A DNA stretch of 64,000 bases from Streptosporangium pseudovulgare (GCF_014648055.1 NZ_BMQJ01000013.1:1-64000); one strand, 5' to 3'. Shown: positions 36,396-46,346, numbered from the stretch's first letter. The notes: generated by a model from the sequence alone, not told the origin. A program made the numbers and translations.

Positions 36396-37121
36396 TCAGA
36401 GCCCGATCAGGAACATGACTCCTGCAATGATCAGTCCGGCTTCGACCAGGTGGACGAAGACGCGGTCGCTGATGCGGTCGACGATCTTCTTGCCGGTCCA
36501 GGCTCCGGCGAGCGTGACGGGGGTCAGGACGATGCCGTAGAGCAGGACCGTGCCGGTGAGCAGGTCTCCGGCGCCGTAGGCGGCGAGCTTGGTCAGGTGC
36601 ATGGTGAGGGCGGCGGTGGCCTCGGTGCCGATGTAGGCGGCCCGGGTCAGGCCGTAGGCGAGGAAGAACGGGGCGGTCAGCGGGCCGACCGAGCCCAGCA
36701 GAGCGGAGCCGAGCCCGGAGGCGGCGCCGACGGCGATGAAGGCGTGATCTCCGGGCTTGCGCGGCGCGGGGCGCAGCCGCCGCCAGATCACCACGCCGAT
36801 CAGGAACACCCCCAGGGCGCGTTTGAGGGGGGCGAGCGGGGCGTGCGCGAGGAACAGCCCGCCGGCCAGGGCGGAGGGGACCGCGCCCAGGGCGAACCAG
36901 CCGATCAGGCGCCGGTTGAGATGGTGACGGTTGAGCCAGACCCGGCCGGCGTTACTGGACAGCTGGGTGAGGGTGAGCATCGGGACGGCGAAGCGCAGCC
37001 CGAACAGCGCGGTGAACACCGGCAGCAGCAGCACACCGCCGCCGAACCCGGCCACCGCCGACAGCAGGGCCAGGGCGAATGCCGCACTCGAAGCGATCAG
37101 TAATGACGTGAGGGTGGTCAT
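36396..37121 (-). CDS. TauE/SafE-family permease
   Basis: About 241 aa with seven to eight membrane segments, typical of sulfite/organosulfonate exporters. Family features are AVAGFGGGVLLLPVF near the N-terminus, LSSNAGRVWLNRHHLNRRL, and the second half repeat VGAASGLGSALLGSVGPLTAPFFLAYGL. ATG at 37121 (MTTLTSLLIA) gives a normal N-terminus; upstream GTG 37139 is possible. Downstream of the arsenic-type ArsR gene on the same strand, so possibly co-regulated. Confidence 0.9.
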   Translation of the reverse strand: MTTLTSLLIASSAAFALALLSAVAGFGGGVLLLPVFTALFGLRFAVPMLTLTQLSSNAGRVWLNRHHLNRRLIGWFALGAVPSALAGGLFLAHAPLAPLKRALGVFLIGVVIWRRLRPAPRKPGDHAFIAVGAASGLGSALLGSVGPLTAPFFLAYGLTRAAYIGTEATAALTMHLTKLAAYGAGDLLTGTVLLYGIVLTPVTLAGAWTGKKIVDRISDRVFVHLVEAGLIIAGVMFLIGL

Positions 37122-37353
37122 GGACGCGTGGAAGGCCACAGGCCGATCTTTCCCCAGGGGAGCCCGTGCCGGGGGAGTGCGTCCTGTCCGGGCCCCCACA
37201 TCAGCCTGTGCCAACCAGGCACCATCCGGCGTCGCTCTCGCGAACCATCCATATTCGGGCCGGTGGCACGTTCGCTGACGGCACCCGAAGACGGGCCGCC
37301 CCGGTAAGTCCGGGACGGCTCCTGTCCGTACGAGCCCGGCCGGTGCGGGCCTT

Positions 37354-37713
37354 TCAGGCGGGGCCGGTCAGCAGCCGGCCCATCCCGGCCAGCACGCTCG
37401 GCTCGACCCGGTAGTACACCCAGGTGCCCCGCCGCTCGGAGGCCAGCAGGCCGGCCTCCTTCAGCTTCTTCAGGTGGTGGGAGACGGTCGGCTGGGACAC
37501 CCCGACGTCGGAGATGTCGCACACGCACGCCTCGCCGCCGGGAGCGGAGGCCACCGCCGAGAACAGGCGCAGCCGCACCGGGTCGCCGAGCGCCTTGAAC
37601 ATCGCCGCCGTCCGCTCGGCCTCTTGGGCGGTGAGCGTGCGTTCGGTCAGTGGCGGGCAGCACGGCACCACCGCCTCAAGCTCCAGCACCGGCAGCGTCC
37701 GCGCATTCGACAT
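37354..37713 (-). CDS. ArsR-family repressor, arsenic-type
   Basis: 119 aa. Winged HTH KALGDPVRLRLFSAVAS...DISDVGVSQPTVSHHLKKLKEAGLLASERRGTWVYYRV. The ACVCDI motif (Cys63, Cys65) is the As(III)-binding CVC of classical ArsR; an extra Cys pair at 18-19 (VVPCCPP) is near the N-terminus as in several actinobacterial ArsR. The ATG at 37713 is preferred over longer frames because it starts right before this domain. Divergent from an ArsO-like flavoprotein gene, with direct repeats between them. Confidence 0.93.
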   Translation of the reverse strand: MSNARTLPVLELEAVVPCCPPLTERTLTAQEAERTAAMFKALGDPVRLRLFSAVASAPGGEACVCDISDVGVSQPTVSHHLKKLKEAGLLASERRGTWVYYRVEPSVLAGMGRLLTGPA

Positions 37714-37844
37714 GCATCTATTTTGACACACATCGAACCAGGCTGCGAGAGCCGGCCGGTGCGGTACGCCGTGGCCGGCCTGGACCGGCCGCCTCCGATC
37801 ACCGCGACCTTGCCTTGCTCCATGGCCGAACCCTTCCCCATATC

Positions 37845-37913
37845 GATGAATGTCTATGTTGACGCTTATCGAATCAGGTGCCATGCTGGCCGCGCAACTC
37901 ATAGATGAATGTC
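37845..37913. promoter_or_regulatory. Direct repeats in the arsR-flavoprotein intergenic region
   Basis: GATGAATGTC occurs at 37845-37854 and 37904-37913, each next to ATCGA/TCGAAT-type half-sites (TATCGATGAATGTC, AGATGAATGTCGAAT). The region 37714-37930 is AT-richer than its surroundings. Position between divergent genes suggests ArsR operators. Inference from location. Confidence 0.45.
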
Positions 37914-37930
37914 GAATCAGAGGAGACGCC

Positions 37931-39322
37931 GTGACCACGCCCGCCGCGAAGCCGCCCGTTGTCGTGATCGGAGCCGGTCCCATCGGCCTGGCCGCCGCCG
38001 CCCACCTGGTCGATCGTGGCCTCGACCCGCTGGTGCTGGAGGCCGGCCCCGCCGCCGCATCAGCCGTCCGCCAGTGGTCGCACGTGCGGTTGTTCTCCCC
38101 CTGGAGCGAGGTCGTCGACCCCGCCGCCGAGAAGCTGCTCGCCCCGACCGGCTGGATCCGTCCCGACGGCGCGGCCTACCCGACCGGCGGGGGCTGGGCC
38201 GAGCAGTACCTGCAGCCGCTCGCCGACGCCCTCGGCGACAAGGTCCGCTACACCACCACCGTCACCGGCGTGGCCAGGGCCGGGCGTGACCGCGTGGTCG
38301 ACTCCGGCCGCGACGAGCAGCCCTTCACCGTGCACGTACGCACCGCCGACGGCCGCGAGGAGCGCATCGGAGCCCGCGCCGTCATCGACGCCTCCGGCAC
38401 CTGGACCACCCCGAACCCGCTCGGCGGCGACGGACTGCCCGCGCTCGGGGAGAAAGCCGCGGCCGACCGCATCTCCTACCGCGTCCCGGACCTGCGCGAC
38501 CCCGCCGTACGCGCCCGATATGCCGGGCGGCGCACCGCGGTGGTCGGCTCCGGGGCCTCGGCCTTCACCGCGCTGGCCGCCCTGGCGGACCTCGCCGAGC
38601 AGGAGCCGGGCACGCACGCTCTCTGGATCCTGCGACGCGGCATCGGCGCGGCCACCTTCGGCGGGGGCGATGCCGACCAGCTTCCCGCCCGCGGCGCCCT
38701 CGGCCTCGCCGCCAAGGCCGCCGTCGAGGCCGGTCACGCCGCCGCGGTCACGGGCTTTCGCACCGCCGCCGTACAGCGGGACGGCGAGAGCCTGGTCCTC
38801 GTCGCCGACGACGGCCGGGCCACCGAGCCGGTCGATGAGGTGATCGTGCTGACCGGCTTCCGCCCCGACCTGTCGTTCCTGAGCGAGATCCGCCTCGGCC
38901 TGGACGAGCGCCTGCAGGCCCCCCTCGCGCTGGCGCCGCTGATCGACCCCAACGTGCACTCCTGCGGCACCGTCTACCCGCACGGAGTCAATGAGCTGTC
39001 CCACCCCGAGCGGGGCGTCTACCTGGTCGGCATGAAGTCCTACGGCCGCGCCCCGACATTCCTGGCCATGACCGGATACGAGCAGACCCGCTCCATCGCC
39101 GCCGCCCTGGCCGGTGACCGTGAGGCCGCCGAACGCGTCGAACTCGTCCTACCCGAGACCGGGGTGTGCGGCGGCTCCGGCCTGTTCGACCAGCCCGACG
39201 CGGCACAGGCCTCCGGCGGCTGCTGCGGGACCCCGGCCACGCTGCAGATCGGTATCGGCGCTCCCGCCTCCGGCCGCTCCAGCCCCCGAGCCGCGACGCG
39301 CAGCGTCGCAATGAGCCCGTGA
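37931..39322 (+). CDS. ArsO-like FAD-dependent oxidoreductase (arsenic locus type)
   Basis: 463 aa. FAD motif VVVIGAGPIGLAAAAHL (10-26), second dinucleotide motif TAVVGSGASAFTAL, and VDEVIVLTGFRPD. The C-terminus carries PETGVCGGSGLF and ASGGCCGT Cys motifs, seen in flavoproteins linked to actinomycete ars clusters. GTG start with AGAGGAG seven bases upstream. The last residues (SPRAATRSVAMSP) are encoded by the 115-bp repeat, which has replaced the original 3-prime end. No arsB, acr3 or arsC is in the window. Confidence 0.85.
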   Translation: MTTPAAKPPVVVIGAGPIGLAAAAHLVDRGLDPLVLEAGPAAASAVRQWSHVRLFSPWSEVVDPAAEKLLAPTGWIRPDGAAYPTGGGWAEQYLQPLADALGDKVRYTTTVTGVARAGRDRVVDSGRDEQPFTVHVRTADGREERIGARAVIDASGTWTTPNPLGGDGLPALGEKAAADRISYRVPDLRDPAVRARYAGRRTAVVGSGASAFTALAALADLAEQEPGTHALWILRRGIGAATFGGGDADQLPARGALGLAAKAAVEAGHAAAVTGFRTAAVQRDGESLVLVADDGRATEPVDEVIVLTGFRPDLSFLSEIRLGLDERLQAPLALAPLIDPNVHSCGTVYPHGVNELSHPERGVYLVGMKSYGRAPTFLAMTGYEQTRSIAAALAGDREAAERVELVLPETGVCGGSGLFDQPDAAQASGGCCGTPATLQIGIGAPASGRSSPRAATRSVAMSP

Positions 39323-39815
39323 GGGGGCGCCGGTGTCTGGACTGAGGAGCGCAGGAGCGCAGCGACGGAGTGACGAGGGAAGACGCCGGGTTCCAGCCCC
39401 CGAGCCGCGACGCGCAGCGTCGCTGTGAACACAGTGAGGGGGCGCCGGTGTCTGGACTGAGGAGCGCAGGAGCGCAGCGACGGAGTGACGAGGGAAGACG
39501 CCGGGCTTCAGCCCCCGAGCCGCGACGCGCAGCGTCGCTGTGAACACAGTGAGGGGGCGCCGGTGTCTGGACCGAGGAGCGCAGGAGCGCAGCGACGGAG
39601 TGACGAGGGAAGACGCCGGGTTCCAGCCCCCGAGCCGCGACGCGCCAGCGTCGCAATGAGCCCGCGAGGGGGCGCCGGTGTCTGGACTGAGGAGCGGAGG
39701 AGCGGAGCGACGGAGTGACGAGGGAAGACGCCGGATCAAGAGCCCCCGAGCCGCGACGCGCAGCGTCGCCATGAACACAACCCCCGAGCCGCGACGCGCT
39801 AGCGTCGCCATGAGC
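39281..39815. repeat. 115-bp structured repeat, array 2 (flavoprotein to topoisomerase)
   Basis: Six cores GCGACGCGCAGCGTCGC (39293, 39407, 39522, 39637, 39753, 39791) at steps of 114, 115, 115, 116 and 38 bp. One core has an extra C (39637). Opposite strand to array 1 but the same orientation relative to the flanking genes. It begins inside the flavoprotein's last codons and ends 18 bp before the topoisomerase start. Confidence 0.93.
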
Positions 39816-39832
39816 AGGGTAGGGAAACCGCC

Positions 39833-40963
39833 GTGACCGAACTTCGCCAGAGCAATCCCGCGGAACCAGGCATCGTACGGCGGCGCAGGGGTCGCGGGTT
39901 CAGCTACCACTATTCCGACGGCAGGCCCGTGCGCGACCGCCGTGCCCTCGACCGGATCCGGGCGCTGGTGCTTCCGCCCGCCTGGACCGACGTGTGGATC
40001 TGCCGATGGCCCGACGGGCACATCCAGGCGGTGGGCACCGACACCGCCGGGCGCCGCCAGTATCGCTACCACGACGACTGGCGCAGGGAGCAGGACCGGC
40101 TGAAGTTCGACCGGGTGCTGGAGATGGCCGAGCGGCTGCCCACGTTCCGTGAGCGGGTGGCCGAGCACCTGGGGCAGCGGGGGTTGACGCGTGAGCGGGT
40201 GCTGGCGGCCGCGGCCCGGATGCTCGACATCGGCTTCTTCCGGGTCGGTGGGGAGGCGTACGAGTCGTTCGGGCTGGCCACGCTCCGGATGGAGCACGTC
40301 GCCTGCTCGGCGGGTCGCGTCGTCTGCTCCTACCCGGCCAAGGGCGGCAAGCAGCGGGAGGTGGAGATCATGGACGCGGACGTGTGCAAGGTGGTCACCG
40401 CCCTGCACCGGGCCGCGGAGGAGGGGGAGCTGCTGCGCTACCAGGACGGTTCCCGCTGGGTGGATGTGCGCAGCGACGACATCAACGCCTACCTGCGTGA
40501 GACGCTGGAGACCGAGGTGTCGGCCAAGGACTTCCGTACCTGGCACGGGACGGTCCTGGCCGCCGTGGGCCTGGCGGTTTCCGCCCGCGCCCGGTCCAGG
40601 ACCGGCCGGAGGCGGGCGATCAGCCGGGTGGTGAACGAGGTGGCGGGTTACCTGGGCAACACCCCGGCCGTCGCCCGCGCCTCCTACATCGACCCGCGTG
40701 TCATCGAGGCGTACGAGAGGGGCCGGACCGTCGGGCCGGCGCTCGGAAAGCTCGGCGCGGACGCAGCCTTCGGGCAGCTGGCCACGCACGGCGGCGTGGA
40801 GCAGGCGGTGATCTCCCTGCTGCGGGACTCGGCCCGGGAGGGCTCCCGCAGGAAGGCGCGGCGCGGGGGCGGCCGGCGCGGGGGCCGTGTGAAAACCGAG
40901 GGCCGTGTCAGAACCCGGAACCGCGTGAAGGACGAGGCCACGTCAAAGCCGAGGGCCGCATGA
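39833..40963 (+). CDS. DNA topoisomerase IB
   Basis: 376 aa, poxvirus/bacterial type IB. N-terminal RRRRGRGFSYHYSDGRPVRDRRALDRIRALVLPPAWTDVWIC, IQAVGTDTAGRRQYRYHDDW, catalytic RHxxR-type region (LRMEHVACS, KDFRTWHGT) and the active-site Tyr285 in ASYIDPRVIEAYERG. Relaxes supercoils through a 3-prime phosphotyrosine. Lys/Arg-rich C-terminal tail (from about 335) probably binds DNA. GTG start; array 2 ends just upstream, so the promoter must be inside or before the array, or transcription reads through it. Confidence 0.95.
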   Translation: MTELRQSNPAEPGIVRRRRGRGFSYHYSDGRPVRDRRALDRIRALVLPPAWTDVWICRWPDGHIQAVGTDTAGRRQYRYHDDWRREQDRLKFDRVLEMAERLPTFRERVAEHLGQRGLTRERVLAAAARMLDIGFFRVGGEAYESFGLATLRMEHVACSAGRVVCSYPAKGGKQREVEIMDADVCKVVTALHRAAEEGELLRYQDGSRWVDVRSDDINAYLRETLETEVSAKDFRTWHGTVLAAVGLAVSARARSRTGRRRAISRVVNEVAGYLGNTPAVARASYIDPRVIEAYERGRTVGPALGKLGADAAFGQLATHGGVEQAVISLLRDSAREGSRRKARRGGGRRGGRVKTEGRVRTRNRVKDEATSKPRAA

Positions 40964-41050
40964 CATATGAGGGCCGTATGAGCGCGGGGGCCGCATGAAA
41001 GGCGGTGACGCGGGCAGGGAGCCGGTGAACGAGGGAGAGAGGTGATCTCG

Positions 41051-41443
41051 ATGCCGGCACGGAAGGAAATGCCGTCCACCATCCAGCGTTCTCCCAAGAA
41101 GGCGCAGGAGACCTGGAGCAAGGCCCATGACTCGGCGGTGGAGACCTACGGTGAGGGGGAGCGGGCGCATCGTACGGCGTTCGCGGCGCTGAAGCACTCC
41201 TTCGAGAAGGTCGGCGACCACTGGGAGGAGAAGTCCCGCAAGGGGCCCTCCGACTCCCAGGCGGCCAAGAGCACTCCCAAGCGCGGCAAGACCGCCGAGG
41301 GGGTCGACGCCAAGGCGTCCAAGCAGCACCTGTACGAGGTCGCCAAGCGCCTGGACGTGCCCGGCCGCTCCTCGATGAGCAAGGAGGAGCTGGTGGACGC
41401 GATCAAGAAGGCCAACCGGAAGGCCACGGCGAAGTCCCGCTGA
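41051..41443 (+). CDS. ChaB-family protein
   Basis: About 130 aa. MPARKEMPSTIQRSPKKAQETWSKAHDSAVETYG...AHRTAFAALKHSFEKVGDHWEEK is the ChaB domain (cation-transport-regulator-type fold of unknown role). A C-terminal SKQHLYEVAKRLDVPGRSSMSKEELVDAIKKAN segment resembles a SAP/Rho-N nucleic-acid-binding motif. ATG at 41051 matches the family N-terminus; GTG at 41042 is possible. It follows the topoisomerase gene closely and may share its transcript. Confidence 0.9.
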   Translation: MPARKEMPSTIQRSPKKAQETWSKAHDSAVETYGEGERAHRTAFAALKHSFEKVGDHWEEKSRKGPSDSQAAKSTPKRGKTAEGVDAKASKQHLYEVAKRLDVPGRSSMSKEELVDAIKKANRKATAKSR

Positions 41444-41610
41444 GGGAACCGGATGCCCGCGTGACGGCCGCGTGTCGTTCACGCGGGTCTCCATGTTGAG
41501 GAGATTCTTTTCCTTCCCCGCTATAAATCACACACCGCCGGATATGGGGACTCCGTGTGCCGACAGGCTCGGTACGCCGAAGTGATCGCGACACGGAAGG
41601 GAATGACGTC

Positions 41611-43275
41611 ATGACGGACGTGTCGAGCATGGGGTCGCAGCCGGGTGACGAGCGTCCGACGCTGACGAATCGGCAGGGACACCCGGTCTATGACAACCAG
41701 AACCAGCGCACGATCGGCGCGCGGGGCCCGGCGACCCTGGAGAACTACCAGTTCCTGGAGAAGATCAGCCACTTCGACCGGGAGCGGATCCCGGAGCGGG
41801 TGGTGCACGCCCGGGGGACGGTCGCCTACGGCTTCTTCGAGGCGTACGGCAAGCTGGGTGACGAGCCGATCAGCCGGTTCACCAGGGCGAAGCTCTTCCA
41901 GGAGGAGGGCAAGCGCACCGACGTCGCCGTGCGTTTCTCCACGGTGATCGGCGGCCGCGACTCCTCGGAGGCTGCGCGCGACCCGCGCGGGTTCGCGGTG
42001 AAGTTCTACACCGAGGACGGCAACTGGGACCTCGTCGGCAACAACCTGGCCGTCTTCTTCATCCGGGACGCCATCAAGTTCCCCGACGTGATCCACGCGC
42101 TCAAGCCGGACCCGGTGACGTTCCGGCAGGAGCCCAACCGGATCTTCGACTTCATGTCGCAGACGCCGGAGTGCATGCACATGCTGGTGAACCTGTTCAG
42201 CCCGCGGGGCATCCCGGCCGACTACCGGCACATGCAGGGCTTCGGGGTCAACACCTACAGGTGGGTCAACGCCGAGGGTGTGACGCACCTGGTGAAGTAC
42301 CACTGGATGCCCAAGCAGGGCGTGCGGAGCATGACGGCGGCGGACGCGGCGGCCGTGCAGGCCAAGGAACTGGGCCACGCCACCAAGGACCTGCGCGACT
42401 CCATCGACCGCGGTGAGTTCCCCGAGTGGGAGCTGCTGGTGCAGATCATGTCGGACGACGAGCATCCCGAGCTGGACTTCGACCCGCTGGACGACACCAA
42501 GGTCTGGCCGGAGAACGAGTTCCCGGCGCTGCCGGTCGGCCGGATGGTCCTCAACCGCAGTGTGCGGAACAACTTCGCCGAGAACGAGCAGATCTCCTTC
42601 GGCACCGGCGTGCTGGTCGACGGGCTCGACTTCTCCGACGACAAGATGCTGGTCGGCCGGACGTTCTCCTACAGCGACACCCAGCGCTACCGGGTGGGGC
42701 CGAACTACCTGCAGCTGCCGGTGAACCAGGCGAAGAACGCCAAGGTGCGGACCAACCAGCGCGACGGCCAGATGACCTACTACGTCGACGGCGAGGGGGA
42801 GAACCCGCACGTCAACTACGAGCCGTCCATCACCGGCGGGCTGCGTGAGGCGCAGTACCCGACCCGCGACGAGCAGGGGCCGGTCGTCTCCGGGCGGCTG
42901 ACCCGCAAGCGCATCCCGCGGACCAACGACTACGCCCAGGCCGGTCAGCGCTACGCGCTGATGGAGCAGTGGGAGCGCGACGACCTGGTGCTGAACTTCG
43001 TCACCATGCTGTCGCAGGCCGAGCGTCCCATCCAGGAGCGCATGGTCTGGCACTTCCTGATGGTCGACGACGACCTGGGTCTGCGCGTCGGCGAGGGGCT
43101 GGGCATCGGGCCGGAGGACGTCGCCCACCTGGAGCCGCTGGCCACCCAGGACCTGAGCGAGGAGGAGCTGGAGCGGCTGTCCAACCTGGGCAAGAACGGG
43201 CCGCGTGACGTGAGCGGCCTGAAGATGACGCACGGCGTGCCCAACGAGCGGGCGCGGATGGCCGAGACGGCCTGA
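41611..43275 (+). CDS. Monofunctional heme catalase
   Basis: 554 aa. Distal His66 in [14 protein letters not shown], Asn in [28 protein letters not shown], and the proximal heme-ligand Tyr in [15 protein letters not shown]. Converts hydrogen peroxide to water and oxygen. ATG at 41611 with GGAAGGGAA upstream is preferred to a longer frame from 41557. Length fits the clade 1-3 small-to-medium subunit catalases. The region 41444-41610 contains an AT-richer stretch (TTCTTTTCCTTCC, CTATAAATC) likely to be its promoter. Confidence 0.96.
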   Translation: MTDVSSMGSQPGDERPTLTNRQGHPVYDNQNQRTIGARGPATLENYQFLEKISHFDRERIPERVVHARGTVAYGFFEAYGKLGDEPISRFTRAKLFQEEGKRTDVAVRFSTVIGGRDSSEAARDPRGFAVKFYTEDGNWDLVGNNLAVFFIRDAIKFPDVIHALKPDPVTFRQEPNRIFDFMSQTPECMHMLVNLFSPRGIPADYRHMQGFGVNTYRWVNAEGVTHLVKYHWMPKQGVRSMTAADAAAVQAKELGHATKDLRDSIDRGEFPEWELLVQIMSDDEHPELDFDPLDDTKVWPENEFPALPVGRMVLNRSVRNNFAENEQISFGTGVLVDGLDFSDDKMLVGRTFSYSDTQRYRVGPNYLQLPVNQAKNAKVRTNQRDGQMTYYVDGEGENPHVNYEPSITGGLREAQYPTRDEQGPVVSGRLTRKRIPRTNDYAQAGQRYALMEQWERDDLVLNFVTMLSQAERPIQERMVWHFLMVDDDLGLRVGEGLGIGPEDVAHLEPLATQDLSEEELERLSNLGKNGPRDVSGLKMTHGVPNERARMAETA

Positions 43276-43296
43276 CGGCCTGACGGCCGCCGGATT

Positions 43297-43325
43297 CGGC
43301 GCCCGGACGCGGAGTCCGGGCGCCG
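43297..43325 (+). terminator. Catalase terminator
   Basis: Perfect 12-bp stem CGGCGCCCGGAC with complement and a 5-nt loop, 21 bp after the catalase stop, followed by GGTTTCGC. Confidence 0.8.
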
Positions 43326-43380
43326 GGTTTCGCGGGTTCCGCGGGGTTCCACGGCGTTTGCCGCCATCGCGCCGGGGCAG

Positions 43381-44835
43381 TTGGTTCCGGTGCCCGAAGC
43401 CCCCCACCTCCAGAGGTTCGTGCCGCCCGCCCAGGACCTGCGGGTCCGCTGGCGGCTGTCGGCGACGGAGTTCCTGTTCACACCGCTGCTGATGGTGCTC
43501 GGATTCGTCGGGCTGGCCGCGGTGTCCGTCTTCGCCGACATCGCCCTGTCGAGGTCGCATGGGGCCGTGCACGACCTCTTCCTCCGGCTGTTCCCGCACG
43601 CCAACCTGCTCAGGATGCTGAGCGTGATCGCCTCGGGTCTGGTGACGGTGACCACGCTCACGCTGTCGGCGCTGCTGGTGGCGATCTCCCACACGTCCAC
43701 CTCGGTCGCGCCGGTGGTCTTCGACCAGTTCCTGCGGCGCAGGGCCAACCAGGCGTACTTCGGCTACTTCGCGGGCTGCGCGACCTTCACCTATCTCGTG
43801 ATGGCCGTCTCGCGCCCGGAGTGGATCGGGGTGGGGGCGATGCTGGCGGTCGTGCTGGCCGCCGGGGCGCTGGTCCTGCTGGTGTTCATGGGCTACGGCG
43901 TGATCGACCAGATGCGGCCCACCTCCGTGGTGCGTTCGATCCAGGACCTCGCCATCCGGGCCAGGCTGCGCCAGATGCCGCTGGTGGCGCGCTCCCGCCG
44001 CAGGCGGACGCTGGACGGCGAGCCGACCCCGGTGACCACCCGCGAGACGGGGTACGTGATCGACATCAGCACGGCCCGCCTGCAGGACCTGCTGCGCGGC
44101 ACCGGGGAGGAGATCGAGGTGGAGTTCCGGGTGCGGATCGGCGACCTGCTCGCCTACGGAGACCTCGTCGCCCACATCCGGGGCGGGGACGCCGGTCGCC
44201 GTGCCCACGTCGCCGACAACGTCCTGTCCTGCGTCATGATCGACCGGTCCCGTAACGCCGGCGTCGACCCCGACCACGCCGTCGAGCAGCTCGGCCACGT
44301 CGCCTGGGCCGCCAACTCCACCCGGCAGAACCCCGACGTGGCGGTGGCGGCGATCGGGGCCCTGCGCGACCTGTCGGCCCGGTGGGCGGCGGCGGGCGTG
44401 CCCGACGCCGAGCTGTACGGCGGGCCGCTGCCGGTGGTCTACGAGGACGTGGCGCAGCGGCGGATCGTCACCGCGCTGGTGGACCTGGTGGTGGTCAGCA
44501 CCTCCTCCCGGCAGCACCAGACGTGCGCCGCGGCGCTGTCCACCCTCGCCGACATCCTGCCGCAGCTGGAGGGCCGGGACCGCGACGTGGCGGTCAGGAG
44601 CCTGCAACGGGCGCTGCCCGCGACGCTGTCGCACGTGGCGAGTGTGGAGATGGGGCACGGCCTGGCCAAGCTGCGGGCCACGCTGGACGCGATCGGCCGG
44701 GAGGACCTGGCCGACGAGGTGCGGGAGATGGGCCCGCGCCTGGCCAGGGAGAGCGGCCTGGGGGAGGAGGACGACATGCTCGACTCCCTCGACGACTCGA
44801 CTCCGACCGGCCCGCTGTCCTTCCGGTTCCGCTGA
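43381..44835 (+). CDS. DUF2254 integral membrane protein
   Basis: 484 aa. Four N-terminal membrane helices (FTPLLMVLGFVGLAAVSVF, MLSVIASGLVTVTTLTLSALLVAI, FGYFAGCATFTYLVMAV, AMLAVVLAAGALVLLVFMGYG) and a large soluble C-terminal half with DQMRPTSVVRSIQDLA and DPDHAVEQLGHVAWAANS match DUF2254 predicted membrane proteins. Function unknown. TTG at 43381 is weak; GTG at 43390 is possible. Follows the catalase terminator, so it likely has its own promoter. Confidence 0.88.
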   Translation: MVPVPEAPHLQRFVPPAQDLRVRWRLSATEFLFTPLLMVLGFVGLAAVSVFADIALSRSHGAVHDLFLRLFPHANLLRMLSVIASGLVTVTTLTLSALLVAISHTSTSVAPVVFDQFLRRRANQAYFGYFAGCATFTYLVMAVSRPEWIGVGAMLAVVLAAGALVLLVFMGYGVIDQMRPTSVVRSIQDLAIRARLRQMPLVARSRRRRTLDGEPTPVTTRETGYVIDISTARLQDLLRGTGEEIEVEFRVRIGDLLAYGDLVAHIRGGDAGRRAHVADNVLSCVMIDRSRNAGVDPDHAVEQLGHVAWAANSTRQNPDVAVAAIGALRDLSARWAAAGVPDAELYGGPLPVVYEDVAQRRIVTALVDLVVVSTSSRQHQTCAAALSTLADILPQLEGRDRDVAVRSLQRALPATLSHVASVEMGHGLAKLRATLDAIGREDLADEVREMGPRLARESGLGEEDDMLDSLDDSTPTGPLSFRFR

Positions 44836-44984
44836 GGAGGCGGGGCGTGAGCGGCGGGGCAGGGAAACAGCTGGCAAAGTAACGCGATTTTTCGCCTTAA
44901 AAGGTATGAATGTATCTCCTGTGGGCACGCGAGCCAGAAGCCAAGTTGCGAATCATCACGCCTTTCACCTTCATTGGATCGCCT

Positions 44985-45284
44985 ATGTCTGGACAGGGCA
45001 ACGTCGTGCCCATCATCCACTGGTCCCGCAGTTCCCTGTGCCTGGAGGAGGACCCGGAGCTCTTCTTCCCCGTCTCTTTCGAAGGCCCCGGCCGGGAACA
45101 GTGCGAGCAGGCCAAAGCCGTCTGCAACCGCTGCCCGGTCAAGCGGCGCTGCCTGGACTACGCCCTGAACACCCAGCAGATGTACGGGGTCTGGGGCGGC
45201 ACCACCCCTGACGAGCGCAGGGCGCTCATGGCGGTGGTGCGCCGTAAGGCCAGGGCGGAGGCCGGGGCGGCCGCCCGGAGCTGA
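44985..45284 (+). CDS. WhiB-like iron-sulfur regulator
   Basis: About 99 aa. The four cluster-binding Cys are C19, C47, C50 and C56 (SSLCLEEDPELFFPV, AVCNRCPVKRRC), plus an extra Cys40. GVWGG and the basic C-terminal tail (ERRALMAVVRRKARAEAG) complete the family. Wbl proteins bind sigma factor region 4 and sense redox or NO. ATG at 44985 fits the family N-terminus; an upstream ATG at 44910 with AAAAGG would add 25 residues. The AT-rich 44880-44985 stretch is the likely promoter/leader. Confidence 0.93.
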   Translation: MSGQGNVVPIIHWSRSSLCLEEDPELFFPVSFEGPGREQCEQAKAVCNRCPVKRRCLDYALNTQQMYGVWGGTTPDERRALMAVVRRKARAEAGAAARS

Positions 45285-45380
45285 CCCGCGCCCCCGGGCC
45301 GGTCCGCCGCCCCCGGCGGGATCGCCCTCCGCCGTCCCCGCCTCACGGACGAGACCCTCCGCACTCCGGGCCGGGCTCCC

Positions 45381-46346
45381 TCAGGCCGTCCCGCCGCGTG
45401 ACACGTCCGGGCCGGTGAGTTCGGCCAGCCGTGCCGCGTTGCGCTGCGAGCCGTCACCCCAGTAGTTGTTGAAGAACACGTGAGTGGCGGCGGCCTCGGC
45501 GGACAGCAGCCGGACGTTCTCCGCCCACCGCGCCAGCTCCTCCTCGGAGTACAGGTAGGCGAAGCGCTCCTCCTTCGTCCCGCCCGCCCACCGGTCGGAG
45601 TGGCCGTGCAGGCGGACCACCGCCAGGTCGCCGGCGGTCACGGCCAGCACCGGCGGGACCGACGACGGATGTCCCTGGGGCATGTCGACGCAGACGTAGG
45701 GGATCTCGTGCGAGGCGAGGAACTCCAGGGTCTCCTCGCGGTTGCGCTCCGGCTCCATCCAGGTCCGGTTGCGGAACTCCACGCAGACGCGCATCGGACG
45801 GCAGCGCCGTACGCAGTCGAGGATGTAGCGCCGCTGGGCCGCCCCGATGGCGAACCACGGAGGGAACTGGAACAGGACCGCCCCCAGCTTGCCCGCCTCC
45901 TGCAGCGGCGCCAGCGCCGACAGGAACCGCTGCCAGACCTCCTCGGTGATCTCCGGGCCGACGTCGCGCAGGTAGAGGTTGTGCTTGGCCGTACCGACGC
46001 GGTCGCGCAGGTCGGCGTAGAGGGACCGGGGCGGGGTGGGGTGGTCGGTCAGCAGCGAGAACGCCTTGATGTTGAAGGTGAAGTCCGGCGGCGTCCGGTC
46101 CCGCCAGGCCTCCACCGTGCGCTGGGCGGGCGGGTGGTAGTAGGTGGCGTCCACCTCGACGATCGGGAACTGCGAGGCGTAGTAGGCCAGCCGCTCGGCC
46201 GGGGTGGAGACGTCCGCGGGATACCAGCCCGACTCCAGCAGCGACCGGTCGGTCCAGGAGGCCGTGCCGACCAGGATCCGGCCCGGCCCGGACCGCCGGG
46301 CGGCGGGCGGCGGGGCGGCGTGCGGGAAGGAGGGCGGTGTCGTCAT
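45381..46346 (-). CDS. DUF72 family protein
   Basis: 321 aa. RILVGTASWTDRSLLESGWYPADVSTPAERLAYYASQFPIVEVDATYYHPP and FTFNIKAFSLLTDHPTPP, LGAVLFQFPPWF, RVCVEFRNRTWME, and RLHGHSDRWAG are characteristic of DUF72 (TIM-barrel, formerly YecE). Biochemical role unknown. ATG at 46346 is preferred; a longer frame from 46451 adds Ala/Pro-rich sequence only. Confidence 0.92.
   Translation of the reverse strand: MTTPPSFPHAAPPPAARRSGPGRILVGTASWTDRSLLESGWYPADVSTPAERLAYYASQFPIVEVDATYYHPPAQRTVEAWRDRTPPDFTFNIKAFSLLTDHPTPPRSLYADLRDRVGTAKHNLYLRDVGPEITEEVWQRFLSALAPLQEAGKLGAVLFQFPPWFAIGAAQRRYILDCVRRCRPMRVCVEFRNRTWMEPERNREETLEFLASHEIPYVCVDMPQGHPSSVPPVLAVTAGDLAVVRLHGHSDRWAGGTKEERFAYLYSEEELARWAENVRLLSAEAAATHVFFNNYWGDGSQRNAARLAELTGPDVSRGGTA

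Noticed and set aside
36266..36418. Small plus-strand frame MMIAWKGLACGDREAAAVLVALV (50 aa)
   Set aside because: No ribosome-binding site, no recognised family, and its end overlaps the TauE gene on the other strand.
37850..37930. N-terminal extension of the flavoprotein (MSMLTLIESGAM...)
   Set aside because: It would span the putative operator repeats; the GTG at 37931 has a strong AGAGGAG site and starts just before the FAD motif.
39281..39815. CRISPR array (regular 115-bp spacing)
   Set aside because: The whole 115-bp unit is repeated; there are no unique spacers, no short direct repeats and no cas genes.
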